8,928 bases of DNA, taken from positions 1-8,928 of the forward strand of contig DATCTM010000013.1 in the NCBI GenBank assembly GCA_036567945.1, in the 5' to 3' direction. The translations under genes were made by a program, and so were the position numbers. Shown in pieces: positions 1 through 5,500 of this stretch. Origin of the DNA: BRH-c54 sp036567945. GTDB taxonomy: Bacteria > Bacteroidota > Bacteroidia > Flavobacteriales_E > Vicingaceae. The stretch's first letter is position 1. Each line of letters opens with the position of its first letter. The notes under the pieces are model-generated. The model searched no databases, was not told where the DNA came from, and worked only from the letters and a program-made list of their open reading frames with translations.

Positions 1-62
1 GCTTTGTTTAAACCAATAAAGTTTGTCTTTTTTCGTTAAATTCGTAGCAAATTTTTTAAACT

Positions 63-1841
63 ATGAACATACGATTATTTATTGTTTTATTACTGTTAAA
101 TACTTCTGTTTTTGCACAGTTGCATACTTATAAATGGACTAATGGTAACAAAAAAGCTGAAGGAGTTGTTAAAGATGGTCTTGAGCAAGGAAAGTGGACT
201 TTCTGGAGTAAAGAAGGTGTAATTCAACAAGAAGTTACTTATAAAGATGGTGAATTTCATGGTGAATATATCAACTATAATAAAGAAGGTAAAAAAGTAG
301 AACAAGGGAATTTTGTTCGCTCAATGAAAGAAGGAGAATGTAAAGTTTGGTATGAAAACGGTCAGCTTGAATTGGTTGGATATAACAAAATTGGTTACAG
401 AGATAGTTTATGGACTTTCTATTATCCATCTGGAAATAAAAAAGAAGAAGGACATTTTAAAAGAGATGAAAGAGTTGGTGAATGGACCTCATGGTACGAC
501 AATAAGCAAATAAAAAGTAAAATGTTGTTTAATAATGGGGTTGCTAAAATGATAAGTTTTTGGAGTAATGATGGGAAAGGTTTAGTTGTAAATGGTAATG
601 GGCAATTTATTGAATATCACGAAAACAAAAACCCTCAGTTTTCAGGGCAATACAAAGATAGTTTAAAATCCGGATTATGGATAGAATATGCCAATAATGG
701 AGTTAAAATTACAGAAGGTTCATATAAAAATAATTTAAGACATGGTAAGTGGACAAGTTTTAGATCTGATGAATCTATTTTTTCGGAAGGAAACTATAAA
801 GATGGCGTTTTTGATGGAACTTGGAAGTTCTGGTATGCTAACGGACAATTATTAAAACAAGTTAATTATGTTGGCGGAGAAGAAAATGGTACTTATAAGG
901 AGTGGTTCGAAAATGGAAAATTAAGTGCAGAAGGAAATTATAAAAATGGTAAAAAAGATGGAAAATGGATCTATTTATTAGAAAATGGGAATACCGATTT
1001 TATTGGTCATTTTAAAGATGATTTAAGACATGGATTATGGACTTTTTATGACTCTAAAGCCAATAAAAGTTATGAAGGAAATTATGAAAATGACAAGAAA
1101 AATGGAGAATGGACGTATTGGTATCCAAATGGAGTGGTGTGGAAACAAGGAAGTTATAAAGATAATTTAAAACATGGTTTGTGGAGTTTTTATACAGAAG
1201 AAAGCCAATTAGTAATGCAAGGTAAATTTGAAAACGGAAAAGAAGAGGGTTTGTGGCAATCTTGGTACGATTCGGGAGAACTAAAAGATAAAGGGTATTA
1301 TACAAACGGTTTAATGAATGGCAAGTGGGAAGGTTGGTTTTTAAATGGAAATAAAGATTATGCGGGAGAATATAAAAACGGATTGAAAGACGGTATTTGG
1401 GAGCATTGGTACGAAAACGGGAAGCAAGAATTGCTTGAGACATATATGATTGTTCCTAAAGATAAAAAGAAATATTATAAAGATAGAAATAATAAGTTTA
1501 TGGAAGTAAATGATCAATATATGCTTTCTGTTAAAGAAGGAGCTTATTTTGAGTGGTATGAAAACGGTAAACCAAAAACGGATGGGTTTTTTGTAAATAA
1601 TGAACAAGATGGGAAATGGACGTATTATTACGAAAATGGTAATAAAATGTACGAACAAACAATGGTAGGAGGAAGACAAGAAGGTAAAGTAACCTCTTGG
1701 TACGAAATAGGAACGTTAGAAAGTGAAAAGAATTATAAAAATGGACAAGCAGAAGGAAAATGGGTATTTTATGAAAAACAACAAGGAAAAGTAAAAAGAA
1801 TAATGTATTTTAAGGAAGGTAAGAAAGTGAAGGAAGAGTAA
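63..1841 (+). CDS. Exported MORN/YwqK-like repeat protein (about 22 repeats)
   Basis: The 592-residue product begins with a type I signal peptide: Lys/Arg-poor start, hydrophobic core at residues 5-12 and a probable cut after A18 (FA|Q). It should therefore be periplasmic or surface exposed. The rest, from about residue 21, is a tandem array of 24-residue units of the pattern G-x-W-x-x-W-Y-x-N-G-x5-G-x-Y-K-x-G-x3-G, the MORN/YwqK-antitoxin-like repeat that builds elongated beta-hairpin stacks. The period is visible in the DNA too: near-identical stretches at about 735 and 1023 lie 288 bp, or four 72-bp units, apart. Two units are irregular, at residues 140-180 and 445-493. No catalytic domain or C-terminal sorting domain is visible. 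The function is unknown; a binding or scaffold role is inferred from the repeats. YwqK-type annotation as an antitoxin is a family label and is not supported by context here. The ATG at 63 is chosen because it gives an intact signal peptide. A weak TAAATTCG box lies at about 37-44. Confidence 0.9.
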   Translation: MNIRLFIVLLLLNTSVFAQLHTYKWTNGNKKAEGVVKDGLEQGKWTFWSKEGVIQQEVTYKDGEFHGEYINYNKEGKKVEQGNFVRSMKEGECKVWYENGQLELVGYNKIGYRDSLWTFYYPSGNKKEEGHFKRDERVGEWTSWYDNKQIKSKMLFNNGVAKMISFWSNDGKGLVVNGNGQFIEYHENKNPQFSGQYKDSLKSGLWIEYANNGVKITEGSYKNNLRHGKWTSFRSDESIFSEGNYKDGVFDGTWKFWYANGQLLKQVNYVGGEENGTYKEWFENGKLSAEGNYKNGKKDGKWIYLLENGNTDFIGHFKDDLRHGLWTFYDSKANKSYEGNYENDKKNGEWTYWYPNGVVWKQGSYKDNLKHGLWSFYTEESQLVMQGKFENGKEEGLWQSWYDSGELKDKGYYTNGLMNGKWEGWFLNGNKDYAGEYKNGLKDGIWEHWYENGKQELLETYMIVPKDKKKYYKDRNNKFMEVNDQYMLSVKEGAYFEWYENGKPKTDGFFVNNEQDGKWTYYYENGNKMYEQTMVGGRQEGKVTSWYEIGTLESEKNYKNGQAEGKWVFYEKQQGKVKRIMYFKEGKKVKEE

Positions 1842-1843
1842 AT

Positions 1844-1993
1844 TTAAGCCCAACTGCAAGGACAGCTTTTACAGAACTTGCCCTTCTTCTTAAATTTTTC
1901 GCAACAAGCAGATTTCTTTTTCTTCTTTCTTAAATCAAAAATCTCTTGAGACTTTTGTTCAAAAATAGATTTAGATGACGTTGTTGCTTTCAT
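1844..1993 (-). CDS. Small Lys/Cys-rich protein, 49 residues, function unknown
   Basis: Reading the minus strand from the ATG at 1993-1991 to the TAA at 1846-1844 gives 49 residues. The N-terminal half is polar and helical in character, and a run of five lysines occupies residues 23-27. The C-terminal end is cysteine-rich, CCEKFKKKGKFCKSCPC, with C30, C31, C41, C44 and C46 (CC-x9-C-x2-C-x-C), which looks able to bind a metal ion. There is no signal peptide or membrane segment. A good promoter (TTG at 2028-2026, 20 bp, TACTTTTG at 2005-1998) sits immediately upstream on the same strand, which argues for a real gene. The stop is 2 bp from the stop of the convergent MORN gene. I recall short Bacteroidota hypothetical proteins ending in similar CC...KGKxCKxCP motifs, but cannot verify this here. 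The function is unknown, and metal or nucleic-acid binding is only inferred from composition. Confidence 0.7.
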   Translation of the reverse strand: MKATTSSKSIFEQKSQEIFDLRKKKKKSACCEKFKKKGKFCKSCPCSWA

Positions 1994-1997
1994 AAAG

Positions 1998-2028
1998 CAA
2001 AAGTACTATTTAGAATCATTATAAACAA
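1998..2028 (-). promoter_or_regulatory. Bacteroidota-type promoter of the 49-residue gene
   Basis: On the minus strand, TTG (2028-2026) is followed after 20 bp by TACTTTTG (2005-1998), matching the Bacteroidota -33/-7 pattern TTTG...TAnnTTTG. The box ends four bases before the ATG, so the transcript would start at or within a few bases of the start codon. Confidence 0.6.
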
Positions 2029-2044
2029 TACCATAAAAAAGGTA

Positions 2045-2052
2045 TAATTTTG
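2045..2052 (+). promoter_or_regulatory. Probable -7 promoter box of the cob(I)alamin adenosyltransferase gene
   Basis: TAATTTTG fits the Bacteroidota -7 consensus TAnnTTTG and lies 22 nt before the ATG at 2075. No convincing TTG -33 element is seen 19-20 bp upstream. A small dyad, ATACC (2028-2032) and GGTAT (2041-2045) with an 8-nt spacer, overlaps its upstream edge and lies inside the divergent control region. Confidence 0.45.
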
Positions 2053-2074
2053 AAAAATATTAAATTAAAAAAAG

Positions 2075-2623
2075 ATGAAAATATACACAAAGACAGGCGA
2101 TAGAGGAGAAACTTCACTTTTTGGAGGGGAAAGAGTTCCTAAATATCATTATAGAATTGAAGCTTATGGAACGGTTGATGAATTAAATTCAACTATTGGG
2201 TTGATAAGAGACCAAGCTATTGATGAGGCTACTTTTAACATTTTATTGGAAGTGCAAGACAGGCTATTTACCTTGGGTTCTAATTTAGCTACTGATCCAA
2301 GTAATAAAAAAGTAAAAACGCCTCAACTCAATAAATCAGATATTGAATTATTAGAAAAAGAAATTGATAAAATGAATGAAACTTTGCCTGAAATGCGTTC
2401 TTTTGTCTTGCCGGGTGGGCACCCAACGGTTTCTTATTGTCACATTGCCAGATGTGTTTGCAGAAGAGCTGAAAGGTTAGTTGTATTTTTATCGGAAAAA
2501 GAGCCAATAAATGAAGATATTATCATTTATCTTAACCGATTATCAGACTATTTATTTGTACTAAGTAGAAAATTCACACAAGATTTTAAGGCTAAAGAAA
2601 TACCTTGGAAGCCTCGTTATTAA
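2075..2623 (+). CDS. Cob(I)yrinic acid a,c-diamide / cob(I)alamin adenosyltransferase, PduO type
   Basis: The 182-residue protein transfers the adenosyl group of ATP to cob(I)alamin, making adenosylcobalamin (coenzyme B12) in the cytoplasm. It is full length for the PduO/MMAB family. The N-terminal ATP-binding loop is intact (YTKTGDRGETSLFGG, residues 4-18, then RVPK 20-23). The active-site helix reads RCVCRRAER (R126, R130, R131, E133), corresponding to the catalytic Arg and Glu residues of human MMAB. It is followed by the conserved LNRLSDYLF segment (153-161). The family is a trimer of five-helix bundles. The likely user of the cofactor, for example methylmalonyl-CoA mutase, is not in the window. 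The gene stands alone: divergent from the 49-residue gene, and followed by a 150-bp gap and a gene with its own promoter. The 81-bp upstream gap is too short for a cobalamin riboswitch, so there is no sign of B12 control. Confidence 0.95.
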   Translation: MKIYTKTGDRGETSLFGGERVPKYHYRIEAYGTVDELNSTIGLIRDQAIDEATFNILLEVQDRLFTLGSNLATDPSNKKVKTPQLNKSDIELLEKEIDKMNETLPEMRSFVLPGGHPTVSYCHIARCVCRRAERLVVFLSEKEPINEDIIIYLNRLSDYLFVLSRKFTQDFKAKEIPWKPRY

Positions 2624-2645
2624 AGACTGAAAAGCCTTTTTTGTG

Positions 2646-2678
2646 AGTTGATAATCATGCTAAAAAATAGTTGATAAT
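2646..2678. repeat. 10-bp direct repeat upstream of the DUF2795 promoter
   Basis: AGTTGATAAT occurs at 2646-2655 and again at 2669-2678, 23 bp apart start to start. The second copy ends 8 bp before the -33 TTG of the next promoter. This placement would suit a regulator binding site, but chance in AT-rich DNA cannot be excluded. Confidence 0.3.
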
Positions 2679-2685
2679 TTTTTTC

Positions 2686-2715
2686 TTGCTTATGTAAACA
2701 AAAAATCTACTTTTG
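2686..2715 (+). promoter_or_regulatory. Bacteroidota-type promoter of the DUF2795 gene
   Basis: TTG (2686-2688) and TACTTTTG (2708-2715) are separated by exactly 19 bp, a close match to the Bacteroidota consensus. The predicted leader is about 50 nt, A-rich, and has no Shine-Dalgarno sequence. It opens with a short possible hairpin, TGCGT (2714-2718) with ACGCA (2731-2735). Confidence 0.7.
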
Positions 2716-2773
2716 CGTAACGATTAAAAAACGCATAAAAACCAAAATTAAACATAACTAAAACTTAGAAATT

Positions 2774-2995
2774 ATGTATTGGACACTAGAATTAGCATCA
2801 CATTTAGAAGATGCACCATGGCCTGCAGATAAAGATGAATTAATTGATTATGCTATCAGAACAGGTGCCCCTTTAGAAGTAATAGAAAATCTTCAAGAGT
2901 TAGAAGGAGATGAAGAAATTTATGATAGCATTGATGATGTATGGCCGGATTACCCTACCAAAGAAGATTTCTTTTTTAATGAGGATGAATATTGA
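2774..2995 (+). CDS. DUF2795 family protein, conserved in Bacteroidota
   Basis: This 73-residue acidic, soluble protein has no signal peptide or membrane segment. It starts MYWTLELASHLEDAPWPADK, continues through a DELIDYAIRTGAPLEVIENL segment (about residues 21-40), and ends in an acidic tail containing VWPDYPTKEDF and NEDEY. This near-invariant pattern is what I know from the short DUF2795 proteins found across Bacteroidota, and the length is normal. The molecular function is unknown; strong conservation and an independent strong promoter suggest a housekeeping role. It is monocistronic, with a promoter at 2686-2715 and a terminator at 3019-3046. Confidence 0.9.
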   Translation: MYWTLELASHLEDAPWPADKDELIDYAIRTGAPLEVIENLQELEGDEEIYDSIDDVWPDYPTKEDFFFNEDEY

Positions 2996-3018
2996 TTTGA
3001 AAAAAAATTACAAAACAG

Positions 3019-3046
3019 AAAAGGCTGCAATTTATTGCAGCCTTTT
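3019..3046. terminator. Bidirectional rho-independent terminator
   Basis: AAAAGGCTGCAA (3019-3030) and TTGCAGCCTTTT (3035-3046) pair perfectly around a 4-nt loop and run into a T-tract on the plus strand (to 3048). On the minus strand the stem is followed by TTTTCTGTTTTG. It lies between the convergent DUF2795 gene (stop at 2995) and the M56 peptidase gene (stop at 3067), so it can end both transcripts. Confidence 0.9.
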
Positions 3047-3066
3047 TTGTTGGTGTTAATATTAAA

Positions 3067-4242
3067 TTATTGATTATCTAGTTTGAAATTAATTGGCAAA
3101 TGCATTTTAACATTTACATTTTTGCTTTCATGTTTCCCGGGAGTCCAATCAGGCATTTTATTAATTACTCTTAACGCTTCTTTATCTAAAAGCTCATTTG
3201 TCCCCTTCACTATTTTAGCTTGTATAACTTTTCCTTTTTCATTTACTACAAAAGAAACTAAAACCTTTCCCTCAATTTTTTCTTCTTTAGCTTTTTCAGG
3301 ATAAATAACATTATCACCCATATACTTCATTAAAGCATCCATTCCACCTTTAAATTCGGGCATTTGGTCAACTTGGTCGTAAATTTTATCAGCCTTTTTA
3401 ACGGTTTTAGCATTACTTTCTTGTGCATTTAAAGTTGCTGCACCCATTAAAGCAATTACCATTATTGGTATTATCAATAAGTAGTTTAATGCTTTAATGT
3501 TATTTGTTTTTTGTGTTTTCATCATAGCTATTCTTTTTTTGATTAATAATTGATTGTTAAAATTATTTACTAAATCGCTGCAATTGGCACCCAATAATTG
3601 GGCTATCAATACATTGAAATAGTGCTTTTTATTTGATTGAGAAACAATGTTGTCGGCAATAAATTCATGATTATTTTTTACGTTTTTTAGAGCTATCCAA
3701 ACCAATGGATTAAACCAAAATAGTGTTTTATACAATTCATAAATTAAAACATCAAGCGAATGAAGTTCTTTAGCATGAATTTTTTCGTGAGCTAAAATCA
3801 TATTTTTTGCTTCATTATCAATATTTTCAGGAATATAAATAAAGTTGAAGAATGAAAATGGCAGAATGTTTTTAGTTACATCTTTTTTTAATTTAAAGAT
3901 TAGCGATACCAATTGAATTAATTTAAAAAAGTACAAAGCCATTAAACTAAAACTTATTGTCCAATAAACATTTTTCCAATTCATAATTGAATTGCTAACA
4001 GTTTCTTGATTTGAATTTATTGTAATTTCTGGTAATTGAGCCAAAAAAGTATTTTCAATAATAGTAGATTCGAAAACATTAAAAAATGGCAATAACAAAG
4101 AAATAGGGATGATAGCTAACAAATAAAATCTATTTAACTGAAAAAAAGTTGTTTTGCTAAACAATACTTGATAGCATAAATACATCATACTAAAGATTAA
4201 CGTACTTTTTAGTAAATATATAGGTAACTCCATGCTATTCAT
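3067..4242 (-). CDS. BlaR1-like M56 metallopeptidase fused to a TonB C-terminal domain
   Basis: This is a 391-residue inner-membrane protein. Membrane segments lie near residues 6-27, 37-55, 93-118 and 252-271. The M56 zinc site is intact: HEKIH at 152-156, with the downstream HEFIAD (192-197) supplying the conserved acidic partner. After the last membrane segment comes a TonB_C-type domain (about 290-391) with MPEFKGGMDALMKY at 294, IYPEKAK around Y314 and PDWTPG with W366. In BlaR1/MecR1 systems an M56 peptidase cleaves the paired BlaI repressor after sensing a signal. Here the usual beta-lactam-binding sensor domain is absent and a TonB_C domain takes its place, a layout common in Bacteroidota. 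The gene starts inside the end of blaI (8-nt overlap), so translation is probably coupled. The signal sensed is unknown. Residues 252-274 resemble a signal peptide with a possible A273|Q274 cut. Confidence 0.9.
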   Translation of the reverse strand: MNSMELPIYLLKSTLIFSMMYLCYQVLFSKTTFFQLNRFYLLAIIPISLLLPFFNVFESTIIENTFLAQLPEITINSNQETVSNSIMNWKNVYWTISFSLMALYFFKLIQLVSLIFKLKKDVTKNILPFSFFNFIYIPENIDNEAKNMILAHEKIHAKELHSLDVLIYELYKTLFWFNPLVWIALKNVKNNHEFIADNIVSQSNKKHYFNVLIAQLLGANCSDLVNNFNNQLLIKKRIAMMKTQKTNNIKALNYLLIIPIMVIALMGAATLNAQESNAKTVKKADKIYDQVDQMPEFKGGMDALMKYMGDNVIYPEKAKEEKIEGKVLVSFVVNEKGKVIQAKIVKGTNELLDKEALRVINKMPDWTPGKHESKNVNVKMHLPINFKLDNQ

Positions 4243-4591
4243 TTTTTATAGATTTAAGTAGTTCATCCATCTGTTTTAAATCAATTTTCTTTTCTTTTAT
4301 AAAGAAAGACATCATTTTTTCTGCTGATCCACCAAAATAGTTGCTAAGCAAGTTATTAGTTTTAAACTTAGTATAGTCTTCTTTATTTACAATAGGAAAG
4401 TATTGATGTGTTTTTCCAAATGCTTTATAACTTACAAACTTTTTTCGTTCTAATATTCTTACAATTGTTGAAACAGTATTGTATGCAGGTTTTGGTTCTG
4501 GGAGTTGTTCAATTATTTCTTTAACAAAACAATTTTTTAACTGCCAAACTACGTGCATAATTTCTTCTTCTGCTTTAGTTAATTCTATCAT
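4235..4591 (-). CDS. blaI: BlaI/MecI/CopY family winged-helix repressor
   Basis: The 118-residue protein has the standard BlaI length. The N-terminal winged helix-turn-helix (about residues 3-70) opens with LTKAEEEIMHVVW and contains the recognition region PAYNTVSTIVRILERKKFV, both typical of Penicillinase_R proteins. The short C-terminal helices serve dimerisation in the family. It should repress its own operon together with the overlapping M56 gene and be removed by cleavage. Two 16-bp dyads over its promoter are the probable operators. The start is secure: no ATG lies upstream before an in-frame TAG, and the conserved LTKAEEE follows at once. No beta-lactamase or penicillin-binding protein gene is in the window, so a role in antibiotic resistance is not supported; the regulon beyond this operon is unknown. 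Confidence 0.93.
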   Translation of the reverse strand: MIELTKAEEEIMHVVWQLKNCFVKEIIEQLPEPKPAYNTVSTIVRILERKKFVSYKAFGKTHQYFPIVNKEDYTKFKTNNLLSNYFGGSAEKMMSFFIKEKKIDLKQMDELLKSIKNE

Positions 4592-4595
4592 AAGG

Positions 4596-4626
4596 CAAAT
4601 ATATAACTAAAAATTTAGTTACACAA
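4596..4626 (-). promoter_or_regulatory. Promoter of the blaI-M56 operon
   Basis: On the minus strand TTG is followed after 20 bp by TATATTTG (4603-4596), the Bacteroidota -7 box. The box ends 4 nt before the ATG, predicting a leaderless or nearly leaderless transcript. The proximal operator dyad (4605-4620) fills the spacer between the two promoter elements. Confidence 0.65.
4605..4620. promoter_or_regulatory. Putative BlaI operator, proximal dyad
   Basis: AACTAAAAATTTAGTT has perfect 7-bp arms (AACTAAA/TTTAGTT) around 2 bp. It lies between the -33 and -7 boxes of the blaI promoter, where a bound dimer would block RNA polymerase. The size and symmetry suit a BlaI-family dimer; the binding itself is inferred. 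Confidence 0.65.
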
Positions 4627-4640
4627 CTATTTTTTTAGTT
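4625..4640. promoter_or_regulatory. Putative BlaI operator, distal dyad
   Basis: AACTATTTTTTTAGTT repeats the 16-bp layout of the neighbouring dyad with 5-bp symmetric ends AACTA/TAGTT. It begins exactly 20 bp after the first one, so two dimers would sit on the same face of the helix. It overlaps the -33 end of the blaI promoter. Confidence 0.6.
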
Positions 4641-4685
4641 TTTTAATAGGAGGTTAAAAAATAAGTACATTTATCCTATTAAAAA
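4640..4685. repeat. 12-bp inverted repeat upstream of murI
   Basis: TTTTTAATAGGA (4640-4651) and TCCTATTAAAAA (4674-4685) are perfectly complementary around a 22-nt centre. The centre contains TACATTTA (4666-4673), a one-mismatch version of the TAnnTTTG box that could serve murI. It may be an operator flanking the murI promoter or, if transcribed, a leader hairpin. Either role is inference. Confidence 0.45.
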
Positions 4686-4695
4686 TAGTAGTTAA

Positions 4696-5499
4696 GTGGA
4701 AAATAAAAAAACATCATCAAGTAGCCCCATAGGCTTCTTTGATTCCGGATTAGGAGGGTTGACCATACTATCGGAAGTATATCAAATGCTACCTAATGAA
4801 CAGTTGATTTATTTGGCGGACAGTAAAAATGCTCCTTATGGCAAAAAATCTAAAGAAGAAATTATTGCCCTAAGCATTAAAAATACAGAAAAACTGATTG
4901 ATTTAGGATGCAAAATGATTGTAGTAGCTTGCAACACAGCCACAACAAATGCTATTAAATATTTAAGAGAAAACTATAATATTCCTTTTATAGGGATAGA
5001 ACCAGCAATAAAACCTGCGGCTTTAAATTCTGAAACAGATAAAGTAGGAGTGTTGGCAACAAAAGGGACCTTAAGCAGTGAGTTGTTTACGCTTACCTCC
5101 AAAAAGTTTGAAAACACACAGTTTATAGAAGTAGAAGGTGTGGGTTTGGTTGAAATAGTAGAAAGTGGCGAACTTGAAAAAGCTATGCCTTTATTAGAGC
5201 AATATTTAGGTAAAATGTTAGAAAAAGGTGTTGATAGTGTTGTGCTAGGCTGTACTCATTACCCAATGTTAATTCCTATTATTAAAAGAATTTTACCTCC
5301 ACATATTTCTTTAATTGATTCGGGAGAGGCAGTTGCAAGACAAACCAAACACGTTTTAGAGGTAAAAAATATGTTGAGGTATGCAGCCAACAAAAAAGAG
5401 CATGTTATCTATTCTAATGGAAATAATATAACTGTATTAACGGCTTTTTTAAAACAATTAAAAATTGAAAATTGCTTGGTAAAACAAGAAGATTTTTAA
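4696..5499 (+). CDS. murI: Glutamate racemase
   Basis: The 267-residue cytoplasmic enzyme interconverts L- and D-glutamate, giving D-Glu for the peptidoglycan stem peptide. It is full length for the family. The N-terminal GFFDSGLGGLTIL (13-25) holds the conserved DSGxGG. The two catalytic cysteines are present: C79 in ACNTATTNA and C186 in GCTHYPML. The APYG motif (46-49) is also intact. Translation appears to begin at GTG (4696), since a TAA lies directly upstream in frame and no earlier start exists; there is no usable Shine-Dalgarno sequence. A conserved-looking N-terminal tail of about ten polar residues precedes the first strand. The gene is divergent from blaI across 104 bp, so its promoter must lie among the dyads there. 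It meets bshA tail to tail with one base between the stops. Confidence 0.96.
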   Translation: MENKKTSSSSPIGFFDSGLGGLTILSEVYQMLPNEQLIYLADSKNAPYGKKSKEEIIALSIKNTEKLIDLGCKMIVVACNTATTNAIKYLRENYNIPFIGIEPAIKPAALNSETDKVGVLATKGTLSSELFTLTSKKFENTQFIEVEGVGLVEIVESGELEKAMPLLEQYLGKMLEKGVDSVVLGCTHYPMLIPIIKRILPPHISLIDSGEAVARQTKHVLEVKNMLRYAANKKEHVIYSNGNNITVLTAFLKQLKIENCLVKQEDF

Positions 5500-5500
5500 T

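Noticed and set aside
1054..1443. Long minus-strand open frame inside the MORN gene
   Set aside because: It is the shadow of the repetitive plus-strand gene: it has no recognisable domain, biased composition, and no promoter or independent context.
1341..1679. Minus-strand open frame of 112 codons rich in Phe/Ile
   Set aside because: The composition is the reverse reading of AT-rich Lys/Asn/Glu codons; it lies wholly within the repeat gene.
63..1841. CRISPR array or DNA-level satellite suggested by the 72-bp periodicity
   Set aside because: The period equals 24 codons, the frame is open throughout, and the repeats diverge at the DNA level while keeping protein motifs.
63..1841. YwqK-type toxin-antitoxin module
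   Set aside because: The protein carries a signal peptide and no toxin gene is adjacent; the name would reflect repeat similarity only.
1994..2074. Cobalamin riboswitch before the adenosyltransferase gene
   Set aside because: The gap is only 81 bp, AT-rich, and shows no B12-box or multi-stem structure; the predicted leader is about 20 nt.
2624..2645. Terminator after the adenosyltransferase gene (AAAAGCC followed by a T-run)
   Set aside because: No complementary arm for a stem could be found next to the T-run.
3067..4591. Beta-lactam resistance locus (blaI-blaR1)
   Set aside because: The M56 protein lacks the penicillin-binding sensor domain and no beta-lactamase or PBP gene is present, so only the regulatory family relationship is supported.
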